DNA of 22,208 nucleotides from a virus. Of the stretch, positions 5,367 to 14,072 are shown piece by piece (position 1 is the stretch's first letter; every line of letters begins with the position of its first letter). Made by a program: the position numbers and the translations under genes. The notes beneath the pieces were generated by a model. The model did not search any database, was not told the DNA's origin, and saw only the letters and a list, made by a program, of their open reading frames with translations. The stretch covers positions 1-22,208 of the IMG/VR virus record IMGVR_UViG_3300005748_000419, one strand, 5' to 3'.

Positions 5367-5380
5367 TTATAGTATAAAAT
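5353..5380 (+). promoter_or_regulatory. sigma70-like promoter of P-loop kinase gene
   Basis: TTGAAA (5353-5358), a 16-nt spacer and TAAAAT (5375-5380), each box one base from consensus. The ATG at 5387 is 6 nt beyond the -10 box. Confidence 0.55.
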
Positions 5381-5386
5381 AATATT

Positions 5387-6184
5387 ATGAGAATTGCAAT
5401 TAGCGGAACTGGTAATCAGGGTAAGTCTACATTAATTAACGACTTTGTACAAGAATGGTCAAATCATAGAACAGAGAGCTCGACATATAGAGCTAAGTTA
5501 GTATCTGAGAAGTTACCGCATAGTAAAGAGGCGACAAAAGATACTCAATGGAAGATTTTGAACCACATGATCGATGAAATGCAGACATTTAAGTCTGATG
5601 ATTATGTGATTATGGATAGATGCCCGATTGATAATCTAGTCTATTCTCTCTGGTGTTTTGAAAAGGGTGTAGGTGATATTGATAAGGAATTTATTGATAA
5701 ATGTATACCATTGGTATGCGAGAGTATGAAGCATTTAGATATTATATTCTTTATACCTATTACAAAAGCGGCTCCTGTTGAAATCGAGAACGACGGTGTA
5801 CGTGAAATTGATCCTGAGTATATTAAAGAGATTGATAACATCTTTAAGATGATTGGTGCGCAGCATCATGAAAATAATGGAAAAAATCCTTTCTTCCCTA
5901 AAGACGATGCTCCTGGTTGGATCGAAGTTTTTGGAGATCGCCAAACTCGAATTGCTATGATTAAGCAATATTTAGATGTCGACGGTGATCTAATCGGCGG
6001 TACTGAAGAAAGTTTAAATGAATTAATTAACCCATCTGATGGTCAGTTCTTAGATTCCGACGCTCAATCAATGCAAAATCTAATCGATTCTCAAATTGAA
6101 GCGAAAGATCTCCAGCAAGCGCTTGCTTACGAGCGCGAGCAGATTAAGAAGGTATTAGGTTCTGATGGTGAGGTTACTAGTTAG
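5387..6184 (+). CDS. P-loop nucleotide kinase-like ATPase
   Basis: 265 aa. Residues 7-14 (GTGNQGKS) form a Walker A loop. DRCPID (77-82) resembles the acidic, Arg-containing motif of NadR-like and dNMP kinase-like P-loop proteins (AAA_28 type), and IIFFIPIT (119-126) is the next core strand. The C-terminal third (about 205-265) is an acidic helical extension of unknown use. A role in phosphorylating nucleotides or cofactors fits the surrounding nucleotide metabolism (nrdA, the thyX remnant), but the substrate is unknown. It is transcribed divergently from the nuclease from a sigma70-like promoter. Its last 8 nt overlap the converging 99-aa gene. Confidence 0.75.
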   Translation: MRIAISGTGNQGKSTLINDFVQEWSNHRTESSTYRAKLVSEKLPHSKEATKDTQWKILNHMIDEMQTFKSDDYVIMDRCPIDNLVYSLWCFEKGVGDIDKEFIDKCIPLVCESMKHLDIIFFIPITKAAPVEIENDGVREIDPEYIKEIDNIFKMIGAQHHENNGKNPFFPKDDAPGWIEVFGDRQTRIAMIKQYLDVDGDLIGGTEESLNELINPSDGQFLDSDAQSMQNLIDSQIEAKDLQQALAYEREQIKKVLGSDGEVTS

Positions 6185-6476
6185 TAGCTGACAGCATTAT
6201 TGCGTAATTTACACCGCCTATTGTTATAGGTATTGAGTGGGTAGATTGTCCTGCGTTAGTATCAGGTGTACTGCCGTATAATGTACTTGATAGAGCTTCA
6301 ATATCAGTCGTATTAGTTTCAATAGTATTCTTAAACGTAGTGTTATCTAGCCCAATAACAAAATCACTAAAATCTAATCGATTTGTCGCATTAGGTGTTT
6401 GAATAATTAAAAAATCACCATCTGTGATTTGATTTGTTACTGGTAACTGGTTTATACTTACTTCTACGCTGGCCAT
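6177..6476 (-). CDS. small tail-fibre-like structural protein
   Basis: 99 aa. The N-terminus (VSINQLPVTNQITDGDFLII, then QTPNATNRLDF) is the kind of repeat-unit start found in phage tail fibre, neck or whisker proteins. The C-terminus (IPITIGGVNYAIMLSATN) is typical of small virion beta proteins. The central part (residues 42-65) is a Thr/Asn/Ile heptad-like stretch that could form a trimeric coiled coil. It has no enzymatic motif. It starts 6 nt after the late-type octamer AATAAATA on the minus strand, which supports a virion role. It lies beside the glycosyltransferase operon and could be a glycosylation target, which is speculation. Confidence 0.65.
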   Translation of the reverse strand: MASVEVSINQLPVTNQITDGDFLIIQTPNATNRLDFSDFVIGLDNTTFKNTIETNTTDIEALSSTLYGSTPDTNAGQSTHSIPITIGGVNYAIMLSATN

Positions 6477-6482
6477 ATTAAT

Positions 6483-6490
6483 TATTTATT
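6483..6490 (-). promoter_or_regulatory. T4-type late promoter octamer (variant)
   Basis: AATAAATA on the minus strand, one base from TATAAATA, 6 nt before the ATG at 6476. It abuts a plus-strand TATAAATT that precedes the glycosyltransferase operon. Confidence 0.5.
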
Positions 6491-6497
6491 ATAAATT
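6490..6497 (+). promoter_or_regulatory. late-like octamer before glycosyltransferase operon
   Basis: TATAAATT on the plus strand matches the late octamer at seven of eight bases, 7 nt before the ATG at 6505. I see no -35 box. It is the only promoter candidate found for the eleven-gene unit that follows. A sigma70 reading (TATAAA) is also possible. Confidence 0.4.
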
Positions 6498-6504
6498 ATA
6501 TATA

Positions 6505-7293
6505 ATGTCAAAGATTGGTATAGGTATTATAACATGTAACAGAAATGAGTTTTTAGCAAACTGCGTTAAGAGTATTGCTCCGGAGTGGTATGATGAGTTA
6601 ATTATTGTTAACGATGGTGATAAGCCTATTACAGCATTTTACGAATGTGAAGTAATTAATAATGGTCAAAATATAGGTGTATGCAAGAGTAAGAATAAAG
6701 CGCTTAAAGAGCTACTGGATAGAGATTGTGATTATGTATTCCTAGTGGAGGATGATATGAGATTTAAAGGGAATGCTTTTGACGAATATATTAAAGCTAG
6801 TGCAATTACCGGTATACAGCATATGTCCTTTGCTTACCATGGACCAGCTAATAAAGGTAATATTAGTAAGGGAGAGCCAAAACCGAGAAAGGTAATTGAT
6901 TACGGGGATGTTAAAATTGCCTTAAATCAACATTCAGTTGGAGCGGTATGTTTTTATACAAAAAAATCTTTAGAAGATGTAGGTATATTTGACGAAGATT
7001 TCGATAAAAATAATTTCGAGCATGTTGAACATTCATATAGATTAGCAAAATCCGGTTACAGTACACCTTACTGGTGGTGGGCTGATTTAGCTAATAGCTG
7101 TGATTTTATTGAAGAGCAAGCTTGTAGTGAAGAGTCTTCCTCTATAAGGAGAGGAGATGACTGGAAACAGAAGATAATTGATAGTGCATATATTTTTCAA
7201 AAGAAGCACGGTTATATGCCAGCTTGGCAGAATGCCGTCCCGGATACTAGTATTAATGATATTGTTAAGTTTCTTAAGAAAATTAAAAAATGA
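6505..7293 (+). CDS. GT-A fold glycosyltransferase (GT2-like)
   Basis: 262 aa. The N-terminal half is a GT2 nucleotide-sugar domain: strand IGIGIITCNR (4-13), VNDGD (35-39), NIGVCKSKNKAL (56-67) and the metal-binding VEDDM (81-85). After the DxD-like site are a segment for the acceptor (AYHGPANKG, 110-118) and FDEDFDKNNFEHVEHSYRLA (about 164-184), typical of GT2 enzymes that end with E-D/E-H and a basic residue. It has no membrane segment, so it is cytosolic. It is the first gene of the long glycan unit and overlaps the next by ATGA. Donor and acceptor are unknown. Confidence 0.88.
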   Translation: MSKIGIGIITCNRNEFLANCVKSIAPEWYDELIIVNDGDKPITAFYECEVINNGQNIGVCKSKNKALKELLDRDCDYVFLVEDDMRFKGNAFDEYIKASAITGIQHMSFAYHGPANKGNISKGEPKPRKVIDYGDVKIALNQHSVGAVCFYTKKSLEDVGIFDEDFDKNNFEHVEHSYRLAKSGYSTPYWWWADLANSCDFIEEQACSEESSSIRRGDDWKQKIIDSAYIFQKKHGYMPAWQNAVPDTSINDIVKFLKKIKK

Positions 7294-8021
7294 AAATCTC
7301 TCTTTTATGCCCTAGCCGTGAAAGGTTAAATAAGTTTATTACTTTCACCAGCAGTGTTTTTGCTACTGTTAATAATATTAATAATGTCGAGATAGTGTTA
7401 GGTGTCGATGATGATGATTCGAAAATTGACTCATATAAGCGAATCGCTAAAAATCTTAATTTTGTAACTCTCATAGTCTTTGAAAGTAAGCTGTTTAAAG
7501 AAGAAGGCCTCTCAGGATTATGGAATATAATGGCAGATAGATGTACTGGTGATATTATCTCAATGGTAGGCGATGATATGATCTTCAAAACAAATGACTG
7601 GGATAAAAAGATTATTGATACATTCCAACAACAAAAAGATAATATACATCTTATACACTGCAATGATGGTATGAGAGGCCCAGGCAATAAATACGCTGCT
7701 GTTGAACCGTTAGCTGTTAATTCATTTATACATAGAGATTATGTAGACGCTGTTGATAGGTACGTTCAGACTGAAGAGCCTAATATATTCCAAGACACAT
7801 ATCTAGATACTCTTTTTAAAGCGTTAGGTAGAAAAATATATTATCATGATATAATGATAAAGCATTTACATTTTTCTGAAGGAGGTACTAAAGATACGAC
7901 GTCGGAAAGATTGGAAGAAACTCGTGTAGGTATATGGGATAATAATGATTTGTTTAAGAGAAAGTTAGCTCCTGTAATGCAAAAAGAAATAAAAATATTA
8001 GAGGGTATAATTAAAGGATGA
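7290..8021 (+). CDS. GT-A-like glycosyltransferase
   Basis: 243 aa. It has the GT-A pattern ISLLCPSRERL (3-13), an acidic GVDDDD (38-43) and VGDDM (93-97), the likely metal and nucleotide-sugar site. Further on come HCNDGMRGPG and QDTYLDTLFKALGRKIYYHD, the latter like the C-terminal acceptor/base region of GT2 relatives. The family is more divergent than the first gene, so the donor sugar is not predictable. It overlaps both neighbours by 4 nt (7290-7293, 8018-8021), so translation is probably coupled. No membrane segment is seen. Confidence 0.8.
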   Translation: MKISLLCPSRERLNKFITFTSSVFATVNNINNVEIVLGVDDDDSKIDSYKRIAKNLNFVTLIVFESKLFKEEGLSGLWNIMADRCTGDIISMVGDDMIFKTNDWDKKIIDTFQQQKDNIHLIHCNDGMRGPGNKYAAVEPLAVNSFIHRDYVDAVDRYVQTEEPNIFQDTYLDTLFKALGRKIYYHDIMIKHLHFSEGGTKDTTSERLEETRVGIWDNNDLFKRKLAPVMQKEIKILEGIIKG

Positions 8022-8680
8022 AAATATATACACACTATAGTGACTCTCATAGAGACTTATATGAAAACTATTTCAAAAAATCGATTAGAAATCTATATAC
8101 AGAAGATGAGCTGATTATAAGATCTGCTTGTCATAAACAGACAACCCAAGCTGGTAAGTTTATGGAACAAGGTTGGCTCGAATCAATGAAGTACAAGCTT
8201 CAGGTGATTCTACAAGCTATAGAAGAAAATAAAGATGAGTATTTTATCTTTTCTGATGTCGATATATATTACTATGATAGATTTTTAGATGATTTAGTTG
8301 AAAGTGTACAGGGTTACGATATTGCATGTCAGGAAGATTGTGGTACATTGTGCGCTGGGTTTTTTATCGCAAAAGGTAATGATAACGTTAAGAATTTATT
8401 TGAGGAAGTATATAGAACATTCACTACATTAGTAAATGATCAAGTTGCTTTGAATCACCATAAAGATATGGTCAATTTCAAGCTTCTCGATAAAGAAAAG
8501 TATTACACTATAGGTAATTTCTTTAATAATAATGACGGTACTCATATCTGGGATAATAGTTCAAATATTAACCCTCCCGCTAATATGCTAATACATCATG
8601 GTAATTATGTGCAAGGAGTAGATAATAAGATAAATTTAATGCAAATGATAAAAGCTAATTATGAAAATCTGGTACGATAA
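8018..8680 (+). CDS. nucleotide-diphospho-sugar transferase (GT77-like)
   Basis: 220 aa. It carries FSDVDIYY (78-85, a DxD site), CAGFFIAKGN (112-121), NDQVALN (140-146) and MLIHHGNYVQGVDNKINLM (190-208). These are the marks of the Nucleotid_trans (GT77-like) family, whose known members add galactose, arabinose or xylose in other organisms. The phage donor is unknown. The C-terminal His pair with the downstream Gly-Asn is the usual metal/diphosphate site in this fold. It overlaps the preceding gene by ATGA and the next by 20 nt. Confidence 0.82.
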   Translation: MKIYTHYSDSHRDLYENYFKKSIRNLYTEDELIIRSACHKQTTQAGKFMEQGWLESMKYKLQVILQAIEENKDEYFIFSDVDIYYYDRFLDDLVESVQGYDIACQEDCGTLCAGFFIAKGNDNVKNLFEEVYRTFTTLVNDQVALNHHKDMVNFKLLDKEKYYTIGNFFNNNDGTHIWDNSSNINPPANMLIHHGNYVQGVDNKINLMQMIKANYENLVR

Positions 8681-10100
8681 AACGCAAATAGATCTCGAGG
8701 ACTTTAAGTCGGAGAAGTTCTTATTACTGCCTCTATATAGTAAAGACGTTATAGATACAGATAAAGACTTTATTGGTAATAAATGGTCAGAAAGCATTAA
8801 ATCAAATGTTGAGTATACATCAATTGAAGAGGCAGATTTTATTATATATCACGACAAATATTGTGGTGATATTATATCGTTTACACGGCAAGTTCAAGGG
8901 TATAACCATAAGCCAATATTAGCGTTTTTTAATGATGATAATGATAAACCTATAGGTGATACCTTACCGGATAATGTATACGTATTCAGAACATCTATTA
9001 ATAAATCTAAGCAGAAGCTTAACGAGTTTCCTATGCCGGCTTGGAGTTGCGATTTTGGGGTATCTGATATACGATCACTTAGATTAAAGCCGGTAGTTAG
9101 CTTCTGTGGAGCGTTAACTCACTCAACCAGATCTGAATGCGTTAAAACTCTCGAAAATAATGTAGATATTGATACAAATTTTATTATTAGGAGTTCATTC
9201 TGGGGAGGTAGTCCTCATAATTCTGATCTACGTAGGGAGTATATAGACAATATGAAGGGTAGTGATATGGTTCTATGTTGCAGAGGCGCTGGTAACTTCT
9301 CATACAGATTATATGAAGCGTTATCTTGCGGTAAGATTCCGATTATAATTGATACCGATATATTGTTACCTTGTAGTAATATAATCGACTGGAATAGATT
9401 TATCATTACAACACCTAAAAATATTAATCACGATATCAAAGAATGGTGGAGTAATATCGATGAGGATTCATATATAGATATTCAAAAATATAGTAGATTT
9501 ATATATGAGCAGTATTTAAACCCAGCAGGGTTTTCAAAGTACATCTCTACTTACAATACATTTAAAACATGGATTCGTTCATCAGGAATGGGTTTATATG
9601 AGTTATTCAAAGATAAAGGTCCTATCAAGGGTATAGAGATTGGCTGTTATGAAGGTGTAAATGCTACATACTTACTTGAAACGTTACCGGAATTACAATT
9701 AACAGGGGTGGATCCATATGATACCTACATTGATTGGAACGGGTTAAATGTTGATTACAATCAAGGTGAATTTAAATTAGCTAAAGATAAGATAGAACAG
9801 GTTAAATATAAATTCTCCAGATTCAATATTATCGAACGTACATCTGACGATGCTGTTTCAGAGTTTGAAGATGAGAGTGTTGACTTTGTTTTTGTTGATG
9901 GTCTTCATACATATGAGCAAACTCTACAGGATTGTATTAATTATTTACCTAAAGTTAAACCAGGTGGTATTATATGCGGGCATGACTATAATGTCATTTC
10001 AGGTGTAACCAAAGCTGTTGATGAATTTTCATCTCTACATAAAAAATCTGTGATGGCCCTGAGAAGTTCAACAAGAGCTTGGTATTGGGTAAAGGAATAA
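8661..10100 (+). CDS. exostosin-like glycosyltransferase fused to methyltransferase
   Basis: 479 aa, a two-domain protein. Residues about 1-300 are exostosin (GT47)-like, with VVSFCGALTHSTR (145-157) and the signature CCRGAGNFSYRLYEALSCGK (206-225) followed by IPIII. Residues about 310-479 are a class I SAM-dependent methyltransferase of the Methyltransf_24 type: GIEIGCYEG (324-332, SAM loop), VDPYD (350-354), VDGLHTYE (412-419) and GGIICGHDY (435-443). The fusion suggests one enzyme that adds a sugar and methylates it or the chain end. The start overlaps the previous gene by 20 nt. The next gene begins 1 nt after its stop. Confidence 0.85.
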   Translation: MKIWYDKTQIDLEDFKSEKFLLLPLYSKDVIDTDKDFIGNKWSESIKSNVEYTSIEEADFIIYHDKYCGDIISFTRQVQGYNHKPILAFFNDDNDKPIGDTLPDNVYVFRTSINKSKQKLNEFPMPAWSCDFGVSDIRSLRLKPVVSFCGALTHSTRSECVKTLENNVDIDTNFIIRSSFWGGSPHNSDLRREYIDNMKGSDMVLCCRGAGNFSYRLYEALSCGKIPIIIDTDILLPCSNIIDWNRFIITTPKNINHDIKEWWSNIDEDSYIDIQKYSRFIYEQYLNPAGFSKYISTYNTFKTWIRSSGMGLYELFKDKGPIKGIEIGCYEGVNATYLLETLPELQLTGVDPYDTYIDWNGLNVDYNQGEFKLAKDKIEQVKYKFSRFNIIERTSDDAVSEFEDESVDFVFVDGLHTYEQTLQDCINYLPKVKPGGIICGHDYNVISGVTKAVDEFSSLHKKSVMALRSSTRAWYWVKE

Positions 10101-10101
10101 C

Positions 10102-10941
10102 ATGATTAGTTTTTTTGAAGATATTTTTAAATATGAAAAGTTTCCAACAGAGTATGAATGTTACAAGACTCTTGCAGGCTTTTCAAATTATGTCGCGGTT
10201 CCATGGACTCAGATTTTAAACAGTCACTGGTTGAGATTCCCTGGTAATATAGGCCGTGATTCCTTTCTAAAAGAGATAAGCAAGTATAAAATACAAACAA
10301 AAAATAACTTTACAGTATGTCAGCATGACAGCTTCAAGCAGCTCGAATTATACTTTAAGCATCTGAATATTACAAAAGTATTCTGTACGTTACATAGTGT
10401 AAATGATACTATGCAAGGCATCGACCTGATACCTATATCCTTTGCGTTTAATGATATCTTTGATCATAACGCCAAGAAGGATATATTGGTTTCGTTTATG
10501 GGAGCATATACAACTCACCCGATTAGAGGTATATTAAAGAATAATATTATAGGCGATACATTTATATATCGTGATACCTATCATGTAGAAGATTTAAATC
10601 AAAATAAAGAAAAGGAAGAAGAGGAGTATAAAGATATGTTAGAACGTTCTATCTTTAGTTTATGCCCACGCGGTTCATCTCCTTCTGCTGTAAGATTCTG
10701 GGAGTGTTTATCAGCCGGTACAATACCTATTTTAATGAGCGATGAATGGGCTTTACCAGACTGGGACTGGGATAATACTATAGTACGAATACCTGAACGA
10801 GAGGTTAGCAATTTAGATAATAGTAAATTAGACGCCTTACTCTCATCTCTTGATCATGTAGCTATGAGAGAAAAATGCTTACAAGCATATAATAAATTTA
10901 AAAAACAAAATTTTAGAGAGTATATCCAATATCACTTATGA
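10102..10941 (+). CDS. exostosin-like glycosyltransferase
   Basis: 279 aa. The C-terminal half has the GT47/exostosin pattern: VSFMGAYTTHPIR (130-142) and SLCPRGSSPSAVRFWECLSA (186-205) followed by GTIPILM, then acidic and Trp-rich DEWALPDWDWDN, as in the donor-binding half of GT-B-like exostosins. The first ~110 residues are divergent and would contain the acceptor side. It is a paralogue of three other exostosin-like domains in this unit. It overlaps the fucosyltransferase gene by ATGA. No signal peptide or membrane helix is seen, unlike eukaryotic exostosins. Confidence 0.83.
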   Translation: MISFFEDIFKYEKFPTEYECYKTLAGFSNYVAVPWTQILNSHWLRFPGNIGRDSFLKEISKYKIQTKNNFTVCQHDSFKQLELYFKHLNITKVFCTLHSVNDTMQGIDLIPISFAFNDIFDHNAKKDILVSFMGAYTTHPIRGILKNNIIGDTFIYRDTYHVEDLNQNKEKEEEEYKDMLERSIFSLCPRGSSPSAVRFWECLSAGTIPILMSDEWALPDWDWDNTIVRIPEREVSNLDNSKLDALLSSLDHVAMREKCLQAYNKFKKQNFREYIQYHL

Positions 10942-11702
10942 GTGTTATAGTACAGTATGACCCGGCAGGTAGAATGGGTAATAGAATGTTTCAATATGCG
11001 TTTGGATATATATTATCCAAACTTAAAAACTGCGAATTCTTTTACGGTGATTTACCTAACTTTAATATTAAAGGAAATTTATATACGAGTAGATTTAATA
11101 AACCCATTACTACAAGAAGTTTTGGTAATCAATACGTAGACATGGAATCTCTAATCGACCACGACGGAGATATAATTGTTAATTCTTTTCTACAAAAAAG
11201 CAGCTTGTATGTTGATTATAGAGACGAGTTGAGAGCGCTTTTTAATATAAAATCAGATATAATTAATAAAGATGATTTAGTAGTTCATATTAGAGAAACT
11301 GATTATACTCTAGTTAATGCATTTTTAGGCTACGATTTTTATAAAAGCTTAATTACTAGTAGTAAATTTGACAATGTAATAATTGTTACTGATAACTCAA
11401 ATTGCGAAACCGTAAAAAGGCTTATTGATGATGGATGTATGCTTAGCACGGAAGGTGTTGTTAATACTTTTAAAGTCTGCAGTGATAGTAGAGGTATGCA
11501 AGATTTCAATACACTAATGTACAGTGAAAATATAGCTATCTCACAATCTAGCTTTTCATGGTGGGCAGCTTTTCTAGGTAACCATAAACAGATCATATTT
11601 CCATTTAAACGCGATACTGACTGGTGGCCTATATCTCCTGATAAAGATGATATTGATCTATACTTTGATTTTAATAATATATCACGTAAGTATATTGTAT
11701 GA
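10938..11702 (+). CDS. GT11 alpha-1,2-fucosyltransferase-like
   Basis: 254 aa. It shows the GT11 motifs: GRMGNRMFQYA (11-21, usually GRLGNQMFQYA), HIRETDY (117-123, equivalent to HxRRxDY, with Glu-Thr in place of Arg-Gly/Arg), VTDN (150-153) and SSFSWWAAFLG (204-214). The family transfers fucose from GDP-fucose to galactose. No GDP-fucose synthesis genes lie in the window, so donor would come from the host or elsewhere in the genome. The altered second residue of the HxRR motif may shift activity. It overlaps the next gene by ATGA. Confidence 0.88.
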   Translation: MSVIVQYDPAGRMGNRMFQYAFGYILSKLKNCEFFYGDLPNFNIKGNLYTSRFNKPITTRSFGNQYVDMESLIDHDGDIIVNSFLQKSSLYVDYRDELRALFNIKSDIINKDDLVVHIRETDYTLVNAFLGYDFYKSLITSSKFDNVIIVTDNSNCETVKRLIDDGCMLSTEGVVNTFKVCSDSRGMQDFNTLMYSENIAISQSSFSWWAAFLGNHKQIIFPFKRDTDWWPISPDKDDIDLYFDFNNISRKYIV

Positions 11703-12430
11703 AAACAAGTACTTCCGATGATAATGTGTACCCTGCTTTTTGTGAACTGGCATCAAAAGATGATAATGTATTTAAGGTATTTAAAACATCATCTGCATAT
11801 ACTGGTATTCTAGAACATGTAAGTACGGAAGAAGGCCAGCAGTATTTTAATCACTTTAAGTCAAACAAAGATATTATGTACCATCTAGATAAATTTAAAA
11901 AGAATGATGAGATAGGTGGTTCGAATATTATTAAATATAGTTTTGGTGAATTCAGCCCGACTACCTTAAGATATATAAAGGTACTTTCAGATCTATCTCA
12001 ACTTAAATTGGACGGTATGGATATAATAGAAATAGGCGCTGGATATGCTGGTCAGTATACAGTATTACGTCAATACGCTAAGCCTAAATCATATACAATT
12101 GTAGATTTACCTGAAGTAATAAAACTACAGAAAAAATATATTAATCGAAATGGTCTAGATGATATTGAAGTTAACTTTTATAGTCTAAACAACTTACCAG
12201 ATCTCTGCGGAGATTTAGTTATAAGTAACTACGCCTTCTCTGAGTGCGTAACTGCAGTACAAGATATCTACATTAAAAAAATTATTAACAACTGCAAGAG
12301 GGGGTATATTATTCATAATAATTTTGAGGGGCATGACCATACTATGCTTAAAGATATTTTATCGCATAAAGTGAATGAGTTTAAGGAGATACCGCAGACG
12401 GCTCCAAAAAATGTATTATTAACCTGGTGA
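11699..12430 (+). CDS. putative sugar O-methyltransferase (NanM-like)
   Basis: 243 aa. A class I methyltransferase: EIGAGYAGQY (111-120) is the SAM-binding loop, VDLPEV (135-140) the second acidic site and VISNYAFSEC the fourth strand. The arrangement SPTTLRYIKVLSDLSQL before the loop is that of the putative sugar O-methyltransferase family found in bacterial surface-polysaccharide clusters. It probably methylates a sugar made by neighbouring enzymes. It is flanked by fucosyltransferase and GT32 genes and overlaps both (ATGA upstream, GTGA downstream). Confidence 0.82.
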   Translation: MKTSTSDDNVYPAFCELASKDDNVFKVFKTSSAYTGILEHVSTEEGQQYFNHFKSNKDIMYHLDKFKKNDEIGGSNIIKYSFGEFSPTTLRYIKVLSDLSQLKLDGMDIIEIGAGYAGQYTVLRQYAKPKSYTIVDLPEVIKLQKKYINRNGLDDIEVNFYSLNNLPDLCGDLVISNYAFSECVTAVQDIYIKKIINNCKRGYIIHNNFEGHDHTMLKDILSHKVNEFKEIPQTAPKNVLLTW

Positions 12431-13197
12431 AGGCAATGAAGGATATGTTACCGGATTTTAATGAATCTATGAAGTTTTCTCTAGATTATAAGTCTAAAGA
12501 AAAGGTAGATAAATGGGATATATTAATTAATAGATATAACGAGTTTAAATCAAGTAATAACTCTAAATCCATTATACCTAAAATAATACATCAAGTCTGG
12601 GTCGGCCCGAAGATGCCTGATCTCGAAACTAAACTTACTACAGATATACGCTCTAATATAAATCCTGATTGGGAATATGTAATGTGGGGAGATGATAATA
12701 TCAAGCAGTTAAAATATCTAGATTTTGATCTATATAATAGATTAGGTAAGACAAAAAGTGGTGTAGCAAAACAAGCAGATCTTATTAGATACGCTGTTCT
12801 CTTTGAATTCGGTGGAGTATATATAGATACAGACTTTATTATACATACTAATTTTAATAGATTTTTAAGTCTAGACTCATTTATAGGCATTGCGTATGAT
12901 AAAGAACCTACTATCTTCAACGGCTTAATTGGATGTATACCAGGATCTAAATTTTTAGAGTCTCTTTTAGTTTTAGATAGTAGCATTGAAGGAGATGTTC
13001 TTAACGTTACCGGTCCATGGTTTGCTACACGGCGATTATTTCAAAATATAGAGATCGAAAATGTAGTAGCTTTTCCTTGTTCTTTCTTCTACCCTTTCCC
13101 GAATTTTCAACGATCTAGATCGCTAGGTAATGATTATACGGCGTATATTCAAGATGAGAGTGTCTGCACTCACATGTGGTCTTCTTCATGGATGTAA
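12427..13197 (+). CDS. GT32 (DXD) glycosyltransferase
   Basis: 256 aa, with the GT32/Gly_transf_sug signature IPKIIHQVWVG (50-60), WEYVMWGDDN (82-91), and ADLIRYAVLFEFGGVYIDTD (117-136), whose DTD is the metal-binding site. The C-terminus has VTGPWFATRRLF (about 193-204) and a Cys-Thr-His end (VCTHMWSSSWM) as in OCH1/capsular relatives. These enzymes use mannose, galactose or other donors; the donor here is unknown. The GTG start at 12427 gives a GTGA overlap with the upstream stop; an in-frame ATG at 12436 is an alternative. The protein is soluble. Confidence 0.87.
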   Translation: MKAMKDMLPDFNESMKFSLDYKSKEKVDKWDILINRYNEFKSSNNSKSIIPKIIHQVWVGPKMPDLETKLTTDIRSNINPDWEYVMWGDDNIKQLKYLDFDLYNRLGKTKSGVAKQADLIRYAVLFEFGGVYIDTDFIIHTNFNRFLSLDSFIGIAYDKEPTIFNGLIGCIPGSKFLESLLVLDSSIEGDVLNVTGPWFATRRLFQNIEIENVVAFPCSFFYPFPNFQRSRSLGNDYTAYIQDESVCTHMWSSSWM

Positions 13198-13200
13198 ATT

Positions 13201-14055
13201 ATGTTAAATTATATTTCAGGTGAAAAGTTACAAGAGTTAATAGAGTTAACGGTTATTTTTGAAGATCAAAGGCACCCGGATCTTTGGCAAGCTCAATTAC
13301 CTAATACTAATTGTGATCATATAATACTTAGAAACGACGAACCTATACCGGAGAAGGTATTACATGCAAAATCGCTATTTGTGTATACACACGCTCTTGA
13401 TTTATTTTTCTCTAGAGTATTCCCGTATATTAAACATCCAATTATACTGATGTCGCATAATTCAGATTGGGGGATAGATAACGGTATGTATGACTGCTTC
13501 TTAAATAGCGGTAAAATTATAAAGTGGTATGCACAGAACGTAAATCATAATCATGATAAGCTAATACCTTTACCGATAGGTATTGCAAACTCACAGTGGG
13601 AGCATGGTAATTTTAATAATATCTTAGAAGTTATATATCAACAAAATACTAAAACTAAATTGGTTTATAATAATTTCAATTGCTCGACGTCGCCCGGGCA
13701 CCGGTCATATATTGAGAGAGTTTTAGAGGCAAATAACATACCTCGCGATCCGCCCGTAGATAGTAGAGTGTTCTTAAGCGAGCTTTCGAAATCAAAATTC
13801 TGCATATGCCCATTCGGAGCAGGGTATGATTCGCATAGAATATGGGAAGCCTTGTATCTAAATACTATACCAGTCGTTCCGCGCTGTGTAGGATTTGAAA
13901 AATTTAGAAGTTTACCAATATTATTAATAGACGACTGGAGCTCCGTTGATGTCAATTTTCTAAACAGCGCTGTAGATAAAATTAAATTATCAGATTATGA
14001 TATGAACCCTTTACGTATTGAGTATTGGAAGGATGTTATTGATAATGAAATGTAG
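13201..14055 (+). CDS. exostosin-like glycosyltransferase
   Basis: 284 aa. Residues 199-218 (KFCICPFGAGYDSHRIWEAL) plus the following YLNTIPVV are the strongest match to the donor-binding signature shared by the exostosin-like enzymes here. HNSDWGI (86-92) and PLPIGIAN (123-130) are other conserved points of this type. The gene starts 3 nt after the previous stop. It is likely part of the same transcript, followed after 17 nt by another paralogue. Its substrate is unknown. Confidence 0.78.
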   Translation: MLNYISGEKLQELIELTVIFEDQRHPDLWQAQLPNTNCDHIILRNDEPIPEKVLHAKSLFVYTHALDLFFSRVFPYIKHPIILMSHNSDWGIDNGMYDCFLNSGKIIKWYAQNVNHNHDKLIPLPIGIANSQWEHGNFNNILEVIYQQNTKTKLVYNNFNCSTSPGHRSYIERVLEANNIPRDPPVDSRVFLSELSKSKFCICPFGAGYDSHRIWEALYLNTIPVVPRCVGFEKFRSLPILLIDDWSSVDVNFLNSAVDKIKLSDYDMNPLRIEYWKDVIDNEM

Positions 14056-14072
14056 TATGGTAAATATGTTAT

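Noticed and set aside
7283-7687. 134-aa minus-strand open frame
   Set aside because: It lies opposite a supported glycosyltransferase gene and its composition (Ser, Leu, Ile-rich) is typical of antisense frames in AT-rich DNA.
12591-12986. 131-aa minus-strand open frame
   Set aside because: It is the complement of the GT32 catalytic core; the sense strand has the IPKIIHQVWVG and DTD motifs.
13684-13704. Cluster of G+C-rich six-base palindromes (GACGTC, CCCGGG, ACCGGT)
   Set aside because: They fall in the coding frame of the exostosin-like gene and encode ordinary residues; no repeat or attachment-site structure is seen around them.
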